Both the position numbers and the translations under genes were made by a program. From NCBI GenBank assembly GCA_032622095.1, contig CP136063.1:36496106-36560105 (forward strand): 64,000 bases of DNA, given 5' to 3'. Under the pieces are notes generated by a model. That model did no database searches. It was given only the letters and a program-made list of their open reading frames with translations, and had not been told where the DNA came from. Below are positions 55,878 to 64,000 of this stretch, in pieces. The stretch comes from Siphonodentalium dalli. Lineage: Eukaryota; Mollusca; Scaphopoda; Gadilida; Siphonodentaliidae. How positions within the stretch are numbered: position 1 is the stretch's first letter; each line of letters starts with the position of its first letter.

Positions 55878-57181
55878 TATTTGCTTTGTTGATCAATCAA
55901 GGATACATTATTTGTTACTTTATTGAGAATTGTGGGAAAATTTCACTGGGGTACACTTCCGGTTGCAACACATGGTCAGATACAATATTATTATCTATCT
56001 TAAGTGAGTGGAAAAATCTTCAAAGGGTTCCTTTTACGCGAGTCAAAATGTTTGTCCAATTGCTATGTTATCTCTGTTCACATGGTTCTAGAATGTAAGT
56101 ATTATTACAGTCCCTTTCAAAGATGACAAAGATTAACTAACTTATCAAAGAGAAAGATGAGAATCAGAGTCAAATCAAGGAAAGAAAATTAACTACAGGA
56201 ACCACAGAACCCATTTAAGATCTATGTAAATCTCAACATCGCAGACGCTTTGTTATTGACCCTGAAGGTGCGAACCAGCAGTTGCAGCAATCCTCAGCCG
56301 AGGAATGGAGGCAGACTGTAGGTTACAGTGAAGTAATTCGATTGGTAGCGCCCTCCAACGGATTTTGGACCAAGATGCAGGAGAGAATTAAAAAAATTCT
56401 GGGCTCTGGTTGGTTAATAGTAGTTTCGATATTTAAACATATAAAATACATGCAATCACTCCTCTTGAAATTTCAGACTCCAAACAAAACATTGGCACAT
56501 TGTAAAGCACGTGGTTCCTAGATTAAATTTTTTTGGTGTGAGCTGGTGTGAGGTAAAAAATGTCAATATTTTTTTTCATGCAATTCTGACTCTCGATTAT
56601 AAATCCTAAATTTAAAGGTACATTCCATGCTCGACGATATGATTTTTTTCATGCAGAAACTTTGCGCAGATGCCAATTCCGGTGACCATGTACTCATTTA
56701 TCACAATTCATGGATAGTCAGGGCTGCAGGCCATTATATGTTAACACTGAGGCCTATGGGAAATAATTACTTCACTGTAACCTGTATCCAGATTCAAACT
56801 AGTAATGTAAATATATTTGCTCAGACAGACCAAGAGGCATAACTCTATAATTGTATTTTCTTGTCTCAAGTTTTGAAGCAGTGACTTATTATGTTTGCTT
56901 CCAGAAAAATTAATTTGTATGTGAACATTTATGTTTAATTATCGTCATAATTCAGAAACAGCAAATTGATATTCCCAAATTGAAGGTACCTTTCACAGGC
57001 AATGTCAGAGTATACACTGTATAAATTAATACGGCCTTACACCATTTAGTACTTCCACTCACCCTGATATTTAATAAATACAACAAGTCGGTTTTAGGTG
57101 GCAAGTGTACATCATTAACAGACAACCAACTAGTTGACAGTTAATGAGCAAGAGTACAATGTAGTCCATATAATATAGATC
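55878..57181. other. mostly non-coding, with one possible exon
   Basis: The only coding-like piece is at 56219-56521. The frames at 55886-56098 and 56627-56842 have no support. Confidence 0.4.
56219..56521 (+). CDS. possible exon, unidentified
   Basis: After TAA at 56216 a frame of about 100 codons opens: HRRRFVIDPEGANQQLQQSS, AEEWRQTVGYSEVIRLVAPS and NGFWTKMQERIKKILGSGW. The composition up to about 56405 is like that of a soluble protein; after that it becomes less so. No ATG fits an obvious start and no splice site is clear. No family was recognised. Confidence 0.3.
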   Translation, partial: DLCKSQHRRRFVIDPEGANQQLQQSSAEEWRQTVGYSEVIRLVAPSNGFWTKMQERIKKILGSGWLIVVSIFKHIKYMQSLLLKFQTPNKTLAHCKARGS

Positions 57182-57449
57182 CAGTTGTATGTGTCGTCCA
57201 CAGGCAGATTAAGGGAGGTAACCCCCGATGAGAGACTCAGTTGTATGTGTCGTCCACAGGCAGATTAAGGGAGGTAACCCCCGATGAGAGACTCAGTTGT
57301 ATGTGTCGTCCACAGGCAGATTAAGGGAGGTAACCCCCGATGAGAGACTCAGTTGTATGTGTCGTCCACAGGCAGATTAAGGGAGGTAACCCCCGATGAG
57401 AGACTCAGTTGTATGTGTCGTCCACAGGCAGATTAAGGGAGGTAACCCA
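57182..57449. repeat. 56-bp minisatellite, nearly five copies
   Basis: The unit contains CAGTTGTATGTGTCGTCCAC, AGGCAGATTAAGGGAGGTAA and CCCCCGATGAGAGACT. Copies appear identical, so the array is young or recently homogenised. Confidence 0.9.
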
Positions 57450-57895
57450 GCCTGGTTGTTACTAGCAGACACTCTATACACCTGAATATTTGTCAGACAC
57501 TAGACAGAAATTATTTTATCTTCATATGCTGGTTAGCCCACTGACGTGGCCGTCCAGCAGTTCTAGAGTTAAAGACATTAGCCAAGTAGAGCAGCTGTGT
57601 GTGTTGTTACATGTATGTTTCATTTCAGCATGTTATACCAGTTCTGAGATGCTGATAAGGTACAATCCAACTTGCACCTTTTTGAAACTGGGAAAATTAT
57701 CGGCAGGTGCATACCATGACATACAAAAGCTTTCGATGGAATGTCAAGAGCTCAGAGCAATTAAAGCTCTATGAGGATAATATTACCTCAGATGAATAAA
57801 AAGTTCTTTTTTACACTCTTACTTGATTTGTATGGACTTCTAGGAAGTTTCAATTCCAGTCTCGTATTGATGTGACTTATCAAAATTAAATAAAA
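57450..57895. other. short non-coding interval before the transposase fragment
   Basis: A frame at 57490-57774 ends YHDIQKLSMECQELRAIKAL and might be upstream transposase linker, but it has no recognisable motif. Confidence 0.35.
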
Positions 57896-58287
57896 ATGAT
57901 AGTGTTGATGCGATTGCGTCTCAACCTACAAACAAAGGACTTAGCATATAGGTTCAGAGTTTCGCAGTCAACTATTACCAAAACATTCATCACTGTTATT
58001 CATATTATGTATACCAAAATGGAAAGGTTTGTGTTTTGGGCGGGTCGGGATGAGCTGATGTTAGCCATACCCATGGTGTTCCGTGAAGACTTTAGACTGA
58101 AAACAGCTGTCATAATCGACTGCTTCAAAATATCTGTAGACCGGCCAACTAACCTCGAAGCCCACGCAAAAACATCATAATACTGTTAAATATTTAATTG
58201 GAAAATCCCCACAAGAAACTGTCATTCATTTCAAATGCACCGGGAGGACGGACAAGTGATAAGCATATAAGAGAACAGTGGTCTTTT
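57896..58287 (+). pseudogene. ISL2EU/IS4EU-type transposase fragment, broken
   Basis: Residues read LMRLRLNLQTKDLAYRFRVS followed by QSTITKTF, a helix-turn-helix of the kind that precedes the DDE_4 nuclease domain in ISL2EU-type transposases. The start of the nuclease (AVIIDCFKISVDRPTNLEAH) follows with its first Asp. A TAA stops the frame at 58178-58180. Recognisable family sequence continues beyond it in two frames (NTVKYLIG, then GGRTSDKHIREQWSF), so there is at least one stop and one frameshift. The fragment is then cut by the miniature element at 58290. Part of it is duplicated at 58920-59050. The N-terminal THAP domain often found in this family was not seen. Confidence 0.65.
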
Positions 58288-58289
58288 AA

Positions 58290-58680
58290 CCCTTTACCCA
58301 ACAAACCGGCCAAAACCGGCCAAATAAAGCTTCAACAGCCTAAAATATCTTCGGTCTGTCTCAATAGAACCATACAAATATGGATATCATTGGAACCGGC
58401 TCCTTGACCACATTGTGATAGTTACAGTTATGCCCTGTGCCAATGCATTCTCTTATATATGCGAGTCGACCATAGGTCGCCTCGCATATATAAGAGAATG
58501 CATTGGCCTAAAAAAATCTGTTTTTAACACTTTTTACCATTTTTTCTTACATTCTTTAACAATTTTATAATTTTTAATGTGTTAAGCCAATGCATTCTCT
58601 TATATATGCGAGGCGACCTATGGTCGACTCGCATATATAAGAGAATGCATTGGCACAGGGCCCTTCTGTTGGGTAAAGGG
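58290..58680. mobile_element. TTAA-type miniature element inserted in the transposase fragment, with two palindromic modules
   Basis: Perfect inverted ends CCCTTTACCCAACA / TGTTGGGTAAAGGG lie at the boundaries. TTAA precedes the left end and TTTT follows the right end. A duplicate of the host segment without the element exists at about 59045-59065 (CTTTTAAACAAAC), which serves as the empty site. The left third matches 3430-3590. Two 69-bp palindromes lie at 58439-58507 and 58586-58654 in opposite orientation, judged by their centres (GAGTCGACCATAGG versus CCTATGGTCGACTC). Confidence 0.75.
58439..58654. repeat. pair of 69-bp perfect or near-perfect palindromes, mutually inverted
   Basis: Each runs GCCAATGCATTCTCTTATAT..ATATAAGAGAATGCATTGGC. 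The two are separated by a T-rich spacer of 78 bp. Each can form a cruciform, and the pair can also pair with each other. Confidence 0.85.
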
Positions 58681-58733
58681 TTTTGTTTGGGATATAGTGC
58701 TAGCTCACTGATGATTATAGATAATGTGGGGCT

Positions 58734-59468
58734 GATGTGCGCTGGAATAAGGTTTATATAGTACATCATGTGGCTTAGGTAAACAGACACGGACCAGAAC
58801 ATGTACTCAACCAACAACGGAATTCAGCGGGGAAAAATGCCCGGATTCAGATTCAGATGTGGCGATCTGTGAACAAATATCATGTCCAAGTTTTACCAAA
58901 AGAAAGGCACAACTAACTAACCTCGAGGACCGCGTACTATACTTAAGCAGAAACTGTTAAATATTTAATAGGAAAATCCACACAAAAAACTGTCATTCAT
59001 TTCAAATGCACCAGGAGGACGGACAAGTGATAAGCATACAAGAGAACAGTGGTCTTTTAAACAAACTTTTGCCTGGATATATAGTTCTAGCTCACCGATA
59101 ATTCAATATTGAAGATAGTGTGGGGCTCATGTGTGCTGGTATAATGGTGTATGTAGAACAGATGCGGATCGAGGATTCAATATTGAAGATAGTGTTGGGC
59201 TCATGTGCTGCAATAATGTCGTATGTACTATGTACATCATGTGGCCTATAAAACAGACGCAGACCGAGGATTCGATATTGAAGATAGTCTGGGGGCTCAT
59301 GTGCCCTGGAATAATGGTGTATGTAGAACATCGTGTGGCCTAGATAAACAGATGCGGACCAGAACATGTACTCAACCAACAACGGAATTCAGCGGGGAAA
59401 AATGCCCGGATGCAGACTCAGATGTGGCGATCTGTGAACAAATATCATGTCCAAGTTTTAACAAATGA
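58734..59468 (+). pseudogene. thrombospondin type 1 repeat (TSP1) exon remnants in tandem
   Basis: The best copy (59300-59468) encodes WNNGVCRTSCGLDKQMRTRT, then TCTQPTTEFSGEKCPDADSD and VAICEQISCPSFNK, ending in TGA. This is a TSP1 repeat, with Trp, CSxSCGxG, the R-x-R-x-C strand and the later Cys residues. An earlier copy at 58734-58915 has the same sequence but a frameshift in its first strand. Truncated pieces lie at about 59125-59165 and 59205-59265. TSP1 repeats are extracellular adhesion modules. Here the copies alternate with the duplicated transposase fragment, so this is a rearranged remnant and not a working gene. Confidence 0.65.
58920..59060 (+). pseudogene. second copy of the transposase segment
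   Basis: From ACTAACCTCGAGG to GTGGTCTTTTAAAC it repeats 58146-58290 with scattered differences and lacks the miniature element. It marks the start of the second unit of a tandem duplication whose units each contain transposase segment plus TSP1 piece. Confidence 0.7.
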
Positions 59469-59575
59469 AAGGCACAACTACCAGCCGTTGGAAGTCGAAT
59501 CAACATGGACAACTGTGCATGTACATATTAATGTTGAACATGTTATAGGACTTGGTTCTGTATACCAAAATGGCT

Positions 59576-59839
59576 GATGTGCGCTGGAATAATGGTGTAT
59601 GTAGTACATCGTGTGGCCTAGGTAAACAGACGCGGACCAGAACATATTAATATTGAACGTGTTAAAGAACTTACTTGTTCCAAGTACCAGATGATGAGTG
59701 GAACTATTCCGATGACTACTTAATGTGTGAGGAAGATGCTATGGCTCCCGAAAACAAAAATTGCCACAGTCCGTTGTACACATGTCGTATGAAAGATGGA
59801 CACATGATGTTCAGACATAAATTCCACAAATCATGGTAG
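59576..59839 (+). CDS. partial TSP1 copy, then a short Cys-containing terminal exon candidate
   Basis: 59576-59650 repeats the first strand of the TSP1 module (RWNNGVCSTSCGLGKQTRTR) and then breaks off. From 59666 a frame of 57 codons reads LFQVPDDEWNYSDDYLMCEE, DAMAPENKNCHSPLYTC and RMKDGHMMFRHKFHKSW, ending at TAG 59837. Its Cys, Trp and acidic content suits the C-terminus of a secreted protein, which would fit the TSP1 context. Splice sites were not found. Confidence 0.35.
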
Positions 59840-60345
59840 ATGGCGATAGGGAAAGAACATATATATAGTGTTATTCATTTTATCGTATTAAATTATTCAA
59901 CAAACATAACATTAAGTACCAGTATATAAAGCAGATATTACACACCTGCAGTGTATTGGTGACAGGTGAGATATACATGTATATCCTCAGAATGGTATCT
60001 ACAAGCTCCTCCCACTCATGGATATGTGTGGAAACTTCAATTATGTTTCATATGGATTAGTGGCTAGAGCTCAGCAGCAGTAGAAACTGAACCATCAATA
60101 ACTGGCTGAAATTCTATTAATTAGTATAAATATAAAACAGAACCCTCTGGCTGAAACTCTATAGTAAAATATAAAATAATATAAATATAGGTTGACTGAA
60201 CCATTAATAACTGGCTGAAATTCTATAGTATAAATATATAAGAGTATGAATACAGATTGACTCACTGTGATGGCTCCGTGTAATCCCCCTCATCAGCTAC
60301 CGGTAACATTATCCCAGCGTCTCCTGCTCCCTTACAGCTTCATCG
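59840..60345. other. non-coding, short internal repeats
   Basis: AACTGGCTGAAATTCTAT..AGTATAAATATA recurs two to three times between 60080 and 60250. No exon was seen. Confidence 0.4.
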
Positions 60346-60348
60346 ATA

Positions 60349-60632
60349 TAGATCCAGTTTCGAGCACACTCGTGACCGGTCGCTATACTGATCCAGTTTC
60401 TCGAGCACACCCGTGACCGGTCGATATACTGATCCAGTTTCTCGAGCACACCCGTGACCGGTCGATATACTGATCCAGTTTCTCGAGCACACCCGTGACC
60501 GGTCGATATACTGATCCAGTTTCTCGAGCACACCCGTGACCGGTCGATATACTGATCCAGTTTCTCTAGCACACCCGTGACCGGTCGATATGCTGATCCA
60601 GTTTCTCGAGCACACCCGTTGATATACTGATC
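60349..60632. repeat. 41-bp minisatellite, about seven copies
   Basis: The unit GATCCAGTTTCTCGAGCACA plus CCCGTGACCGGTCGATATACT repeats, for example at 60390 and 60431. The first copy is shorter and the last lacks the GACCGGT part. Both minus-strand open frames here are repeat translations. Confidence 0.85.
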
Positions 60633-60722
60633 CATGCGCTCTTGGCTGGAATGATACAGATCATCAATAATGGCTCATACCATTCAATCTAACAAACAAG
60701 AAGGTATAATCAGCTTCAACAT

Positions 60723-61926
60723 TAGTGCTGGGCGGTATGACGATATATCGTGTATACCCGGTTTTAATTTTGATAACGTCAATAATATCGTCTGAAATAA
60801 AAATATCGTAATACCGTCCCAAGTTGTAATATTCTCCATGTAGGTTGAAACCCATCACATTGTCCCAACAAACAGCGAAGTTAGAGTAAGTATAATAGTC
60901 CCAAACTTCCCGGAAATACGCAGTCGAAAACGTTTTAAAACATCGGAGCACGTGCTTGTCAAATTGGATATGCTTCGTCGGAAACATCAAAGAGATAGTA
61001 CATGTAGTAGCATCATTTGGCTACACTGTGAGATTGGTATGTCGCGCGCATGCGACTGGCACAATGACCTCCTTTCAAGTTGGTGCAGCATGCTCTATCA
61101 ACCGTAACCGGTTGCTTGGAGACGAATTACGATGTCAGATTTTATATTGACCACACTCAGTCTAGCTGATCGTCTCAATGTGTGCAAATTGCGAGTAAAA
61201 TAATTTTGTGGACATGTGCCGTACGGATCATGGCATTGCTATCGCTTCAACAAATGTCAAATTCACAAACTAATTGAACATGATTGTCTATATTTATTTT
61301 CCTCAGCTAAAAAAATGCCGACGCAAATTAATTTCACGTCGGCTTTTGCCTCGGCACTGCCCATTGTGGCATTGTCGTCGCTAATTCTCAGGGCTGCCGT
61401 ATATGGACATTAAAGTCCCACGGTGCAACCAACTACCAATTACCACTGATAAATAGTCTCACAAACAACCAATTCCTCACGAATTAATAAAATGGAAATT
61501 TGAAACCGAATGCGGTGCTTAATGTGTGCATGGTGTTGAGCGCTATGGTCAAAGGGATATAACTCTAAAAACTGTATGCGAAAACGCACGTGGGCCGTGT
61601 AATATGATTATATCACTTTGTTTCAAACTTATTGTTTCTCCGTCGGCAAACTGTCAATTGTTGCAGACGAGTGGTCATTATATACATGTATACTGTAATG
61701 TTACTGATAATTGTTCAATACACATTTACTCGACCTCTCATGACCCACAAATCGTAAATAAAACGTAGGGATGTATTGTGCAAACTTTATTCATGAAATA
61801 TTGCATATATTGTCCATGTACTTACCAATTGTAATATACCAAAATAATATTGCGATAATATCGTGTATCGCGATTTTGTCACCATAATATCGCGATATTT
61901 TTTGGGGCCAATATCGCCCAGCCCTA
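60723..61926. mobile_element. hAT-type non-autonomous element with 8-bp target duplication, 1,204 bp
   Basis: Ends TAGTGCTGGGCGGTAT and (inverted) TAGGGCTGGGCGATAT are flanked by TTCAACAT at 60715-60722 and 61927-61934. The 8-bp duplication and TAGxGCTGGGC ends are typical of hAT elements. Subterminal regions are full of ATATCG / CGATAT palindromes. No transposase frame was found inside. Confidence 0.85.
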
Positions 61927-61934
61927 TTCAACAT

Positions 61935-62854
61935 TATGCCAGAGACTCGTGCTCTCTCGATACAGATTACTATTAATGAAACATTGTGACAATCAATCTA
62001 ATAGACTGAACAAGAAGGCATAAAGAATCCTAAAGTTAAGAATGTTTGTCATTTTTCAGCTGACTACCATGTGGCTTTCAGGCAAATTTAATTCATTAGT
62101 AGTCATGGTGATGTTAAGGAAATGACCTTGGAATAATGTTGGCACGGCTGGCATTAGGTTTGGTTGGTCCTTGGTTGTCACAACATATTTCTTCCAACCA
62201 TTGGAATTACAATCATTGGGCCAACACGAACATGCCAACAGACTTAACTGAAGTAAATTGGGTGGGTTGGCCCTACGAATTCGCCCCAACTGTTGGAATT
62301 ATAACTTTGGCCCAATAATGAGCCAACGCAAACATGCCAATGGAATTTACTGTGCACAACGTTGGAGCCTTGGTTAACCCTTAACCCCAAGGTATTCCTC
62401 CAATGTAACAGTTGGAATCCGAACGAACAGTTTCATGGCAGCACAATTACTAGTACATAGCGTACATGTGATGCATGTACATCTCAACAGGCACGATATA
62501 TATCAACGATATGCCGATACTTTACGTTTCGTAAACACATGTACAATCAATCATAGCTGACACAATATATGCAACGATAAGCCATAAAATATGTTGGATT
62601 GTGTCGGTTGGTACCAGTATATCGTTGGCACAGAATCGTTGGACCAATGTTGTAATGCCAACGTAAATGACATAGAATGCTCTGACATCACACTGTACGT
62701 CCGTGCACAACGGATGAGGTGTCTGCTGGTATTGATTTTAACAAATAATGGATTCATTATCTTTAATTTGGAGTTGAAGGATTTGTTTGTTCTTTAGATG
62801 CCACCACAGGGCTGGCGGTCTAGAAAATCCACGAGGGCTCTTGATAGCTCTTCT
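61935..62854. other. non-coding, TTGG/CCAA-rich repeats
   Basis: Between 62140 and 62400, and again near 62590-62670, short phrases such as GTTGGAATT, TTGGGCCAAC and CATGCCAA recur on both strands, suggesting remnants of a small inverted-repeat element. No coding sequence was supported. Confidence 0.4.
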
Positions 62855-63997
62855 CAGACTTTCATTTTTGAGGCGCGCGATCGCTCTTGCGCACCATCGC
62901 GCGCCTGAAATTGAACACCAGCGAGCGATCGATTGCGCACCTAGGCCAAATACAGCGAGCGAAGTTGGCCGAACCTGATAACGATATATTCAGTTGTCTA
63001 CCCAGACGAGATTGGTTAATAATGTGTCCCATTTTCCGTTTTATTACCGCGTTGCGAGAATGCCTGTGTGATGTGTCGCGAGGTCAAAGGTGCCGCGACC
63101 TAGTTACCAATTCCACAACTTTCCATTCACAGTGCGGTGTCAATCAACCTGCCCGACGTTTGATCACCGACACCAGTAAATTATTTGAGGTCACACGGTG
63201 TCGAATGCACAATCTGTCTGAATGATTCGAAGCTAAAAATACATTTGAATGATTTCTATGTATGGCTTATGACGTCACATAAATTCCTGGAAAATCAAAG
63301 CGAGACCACGTGGCCAGGAGATGTTGATATTATTCTGTCAGCATGGAATCGGAGTATTAAATTGATTCTTTATTAATAATTATGAATTACAATTAGTATA
63401 GGAGCATGTACCGCTATACTTAAAGTAATTGACCACCAATAACGTGGTGTCACCCCGTTAATATGGCGGTACTATACCATGGTATCCTCCAATACCGCGG
63501 TACTGATACCGCTTGTTAACGCGAACAAGTATGTGTGAGTAAATACCTCCCCTAAAAGAGTTCCATGAAAATCACCGCGGTATTCAACAAAATTAATGCG
63601 GTGCCCGCTAAAAGACCACGGTATCATTATCGCCCAATACCGTAACTCCACGCCATGACCGTCTCGATACCGCTACCGTTTATTACCGGTATCACCGCGG
63701 TCATGACCGGGGTATCACCCCGTTTTTCTGGTCAATTACTTTGAGAATAGCGGTACAATATAAAACATAGTGTGTAACATTCACTTGGGCTTATGGATAG
63801 TGGATTAAGCAGTGTTAAACCATCAAAGAGATTCAATGGACATTGATCGTGAGTTAACTAATTCAATTTACGCGGCATTTATTAATGTATTTCCGGCAAT
63901 CCGCTGTTTATTTTATCTTGATAGAAACTGCGCGCCTGGGCCCAAAAACCAGCGAGCGAGACTATGCGCGCCTTCATTTTCTAAAAATGAAAGTCTG
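62855..63997. mobile_element. terminal-inverted-repeat element at the right edge, 1,143 bp
   Basis: Perfect 15-bp ends CAGACTTTCATTTTT / AAAAATGAAAGTCTG. Only three bases follow the right end in this window, so the target duplication cannot be checked. The left subterminal region, GAGGCGCGCGATCGC..GCGCACCATCGCGCGCC, is clearly related to the same region of the 769-bp elements at 42351 and 43457, so they belong to one group. No long coding frame is visible. A smaller element is nested at 63407-63757. Confidence 0.7.
63407..63757. mobile_element. nested miniature element with 29-bp ends, interior rich in ACCGCGGT palindromes
   Basis: The left end TGTACCGCTATACTTAAAGT and right end ACTTTGAGAATAGCGGTACA are inverted copies (about 26 of 29 positions). 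The interior repeats GGTATCACCGCGG / CCGCGGTA-type motifs many times in both orientations. Flanking target copies are unclear. It lies within the element at 62855-63997. Confidence 0.6.
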
Positions 63998-64000
63998 CCT

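Noticed and set aside
60309-60635. Two overlapping minus-strand frames of about 100 residues
   Set aside because: They are translations of the 41-bp minisatellite, and their repeated peptides shift frame from unit to unit.
1-64000. tRNA, rRNA and viral or retroviral genes
   Set aside because: No tRNA-like B box with matching stem, no rRNA core, and no reverse transcriptase, integrase or capsid motif was seen in any frame read.

Overview
The window reads as nuclear DNA of an animal, most likely a marine invertebrate and probably a bivalve mollusc. It is AT-rich and gene-poor, with split genes that have GT..AG introns, AATAAA-type 3' ends and many DNA transposons. Tandem arrays sit inside mobile elements that end in an ACGG-like microsatellite, the layout described for bivalve 'pearl' elements. 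Fragments of a fibrinogen-related domain and of thrombospondin type 1 repeats also fit a mollusc or another lophotrochozoan. The species call is inference. No rRNA, tRNA, CRISPR array, bacterial operon or viral genome was recognised.

Layout. The first 26 kb holds scattered pieces of split plus-strand genes between repeats: a cysteine-rich CXC-like first exon (2.7 kb), a gene for a single-pass membrane protein (7.3-9.1 kb), a coiled-coil plus Thr/Ser-rich exon (13.2-13.9 kb), an exon pair damaged by a 14-base microduplication (15.0-16.0 kb), a four-exon coiled-coil plus BEN-domain gene carrying two TGA codons (20.7-23.7 kb), and a tandem pair of fibrinogen-domain exon remnants (24.7-25.0 kb). 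From 28.2 to 42.3 kb two related elements dominate. The second, 9.25 kb long, is almost entirely a roughly 162-bp satellite arranged in a 2,588-bp higher-order repeat, and it interrupts a 55-bp tandem array. A duplicated 769-bp element and a 29-bp minisatellite follow, to 45.3 kb. A complete PIF/Harbinger transposon lies at 47.6-51.5 kb, with 140-bp terminal inverted repeats, an ATT target duplication, a spliced DDE transposase gene and a convergent MADF-domain gene that is frameshifted.

The last 13 kb has an intact intronless 258-residue membrane protein related in plan to the one at 7.3-9.1 kb, a broken ISL2EU/IS4EU-type transposase interrupted by a TTAA-flanked miniature element, a chimeric tandem duplication joining that transposase fragment to thrombospondin repeats, a hAT-type element with an 8-bp target duplication, and a terminal-repeat element at the right edge.

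How the parts relate. The two Harbinger genes are the usual partner pair, a nuclease and a DNA-binding protein; the frameshift suggests this copy cannot supply the partner itself. Most other coding pieces carry one or two disruptions each, so much of the window looks like decaying gene copies in a transposon-rich region. The 55101-55877 gene and the transposase gene are the clearest intact coding sequences.
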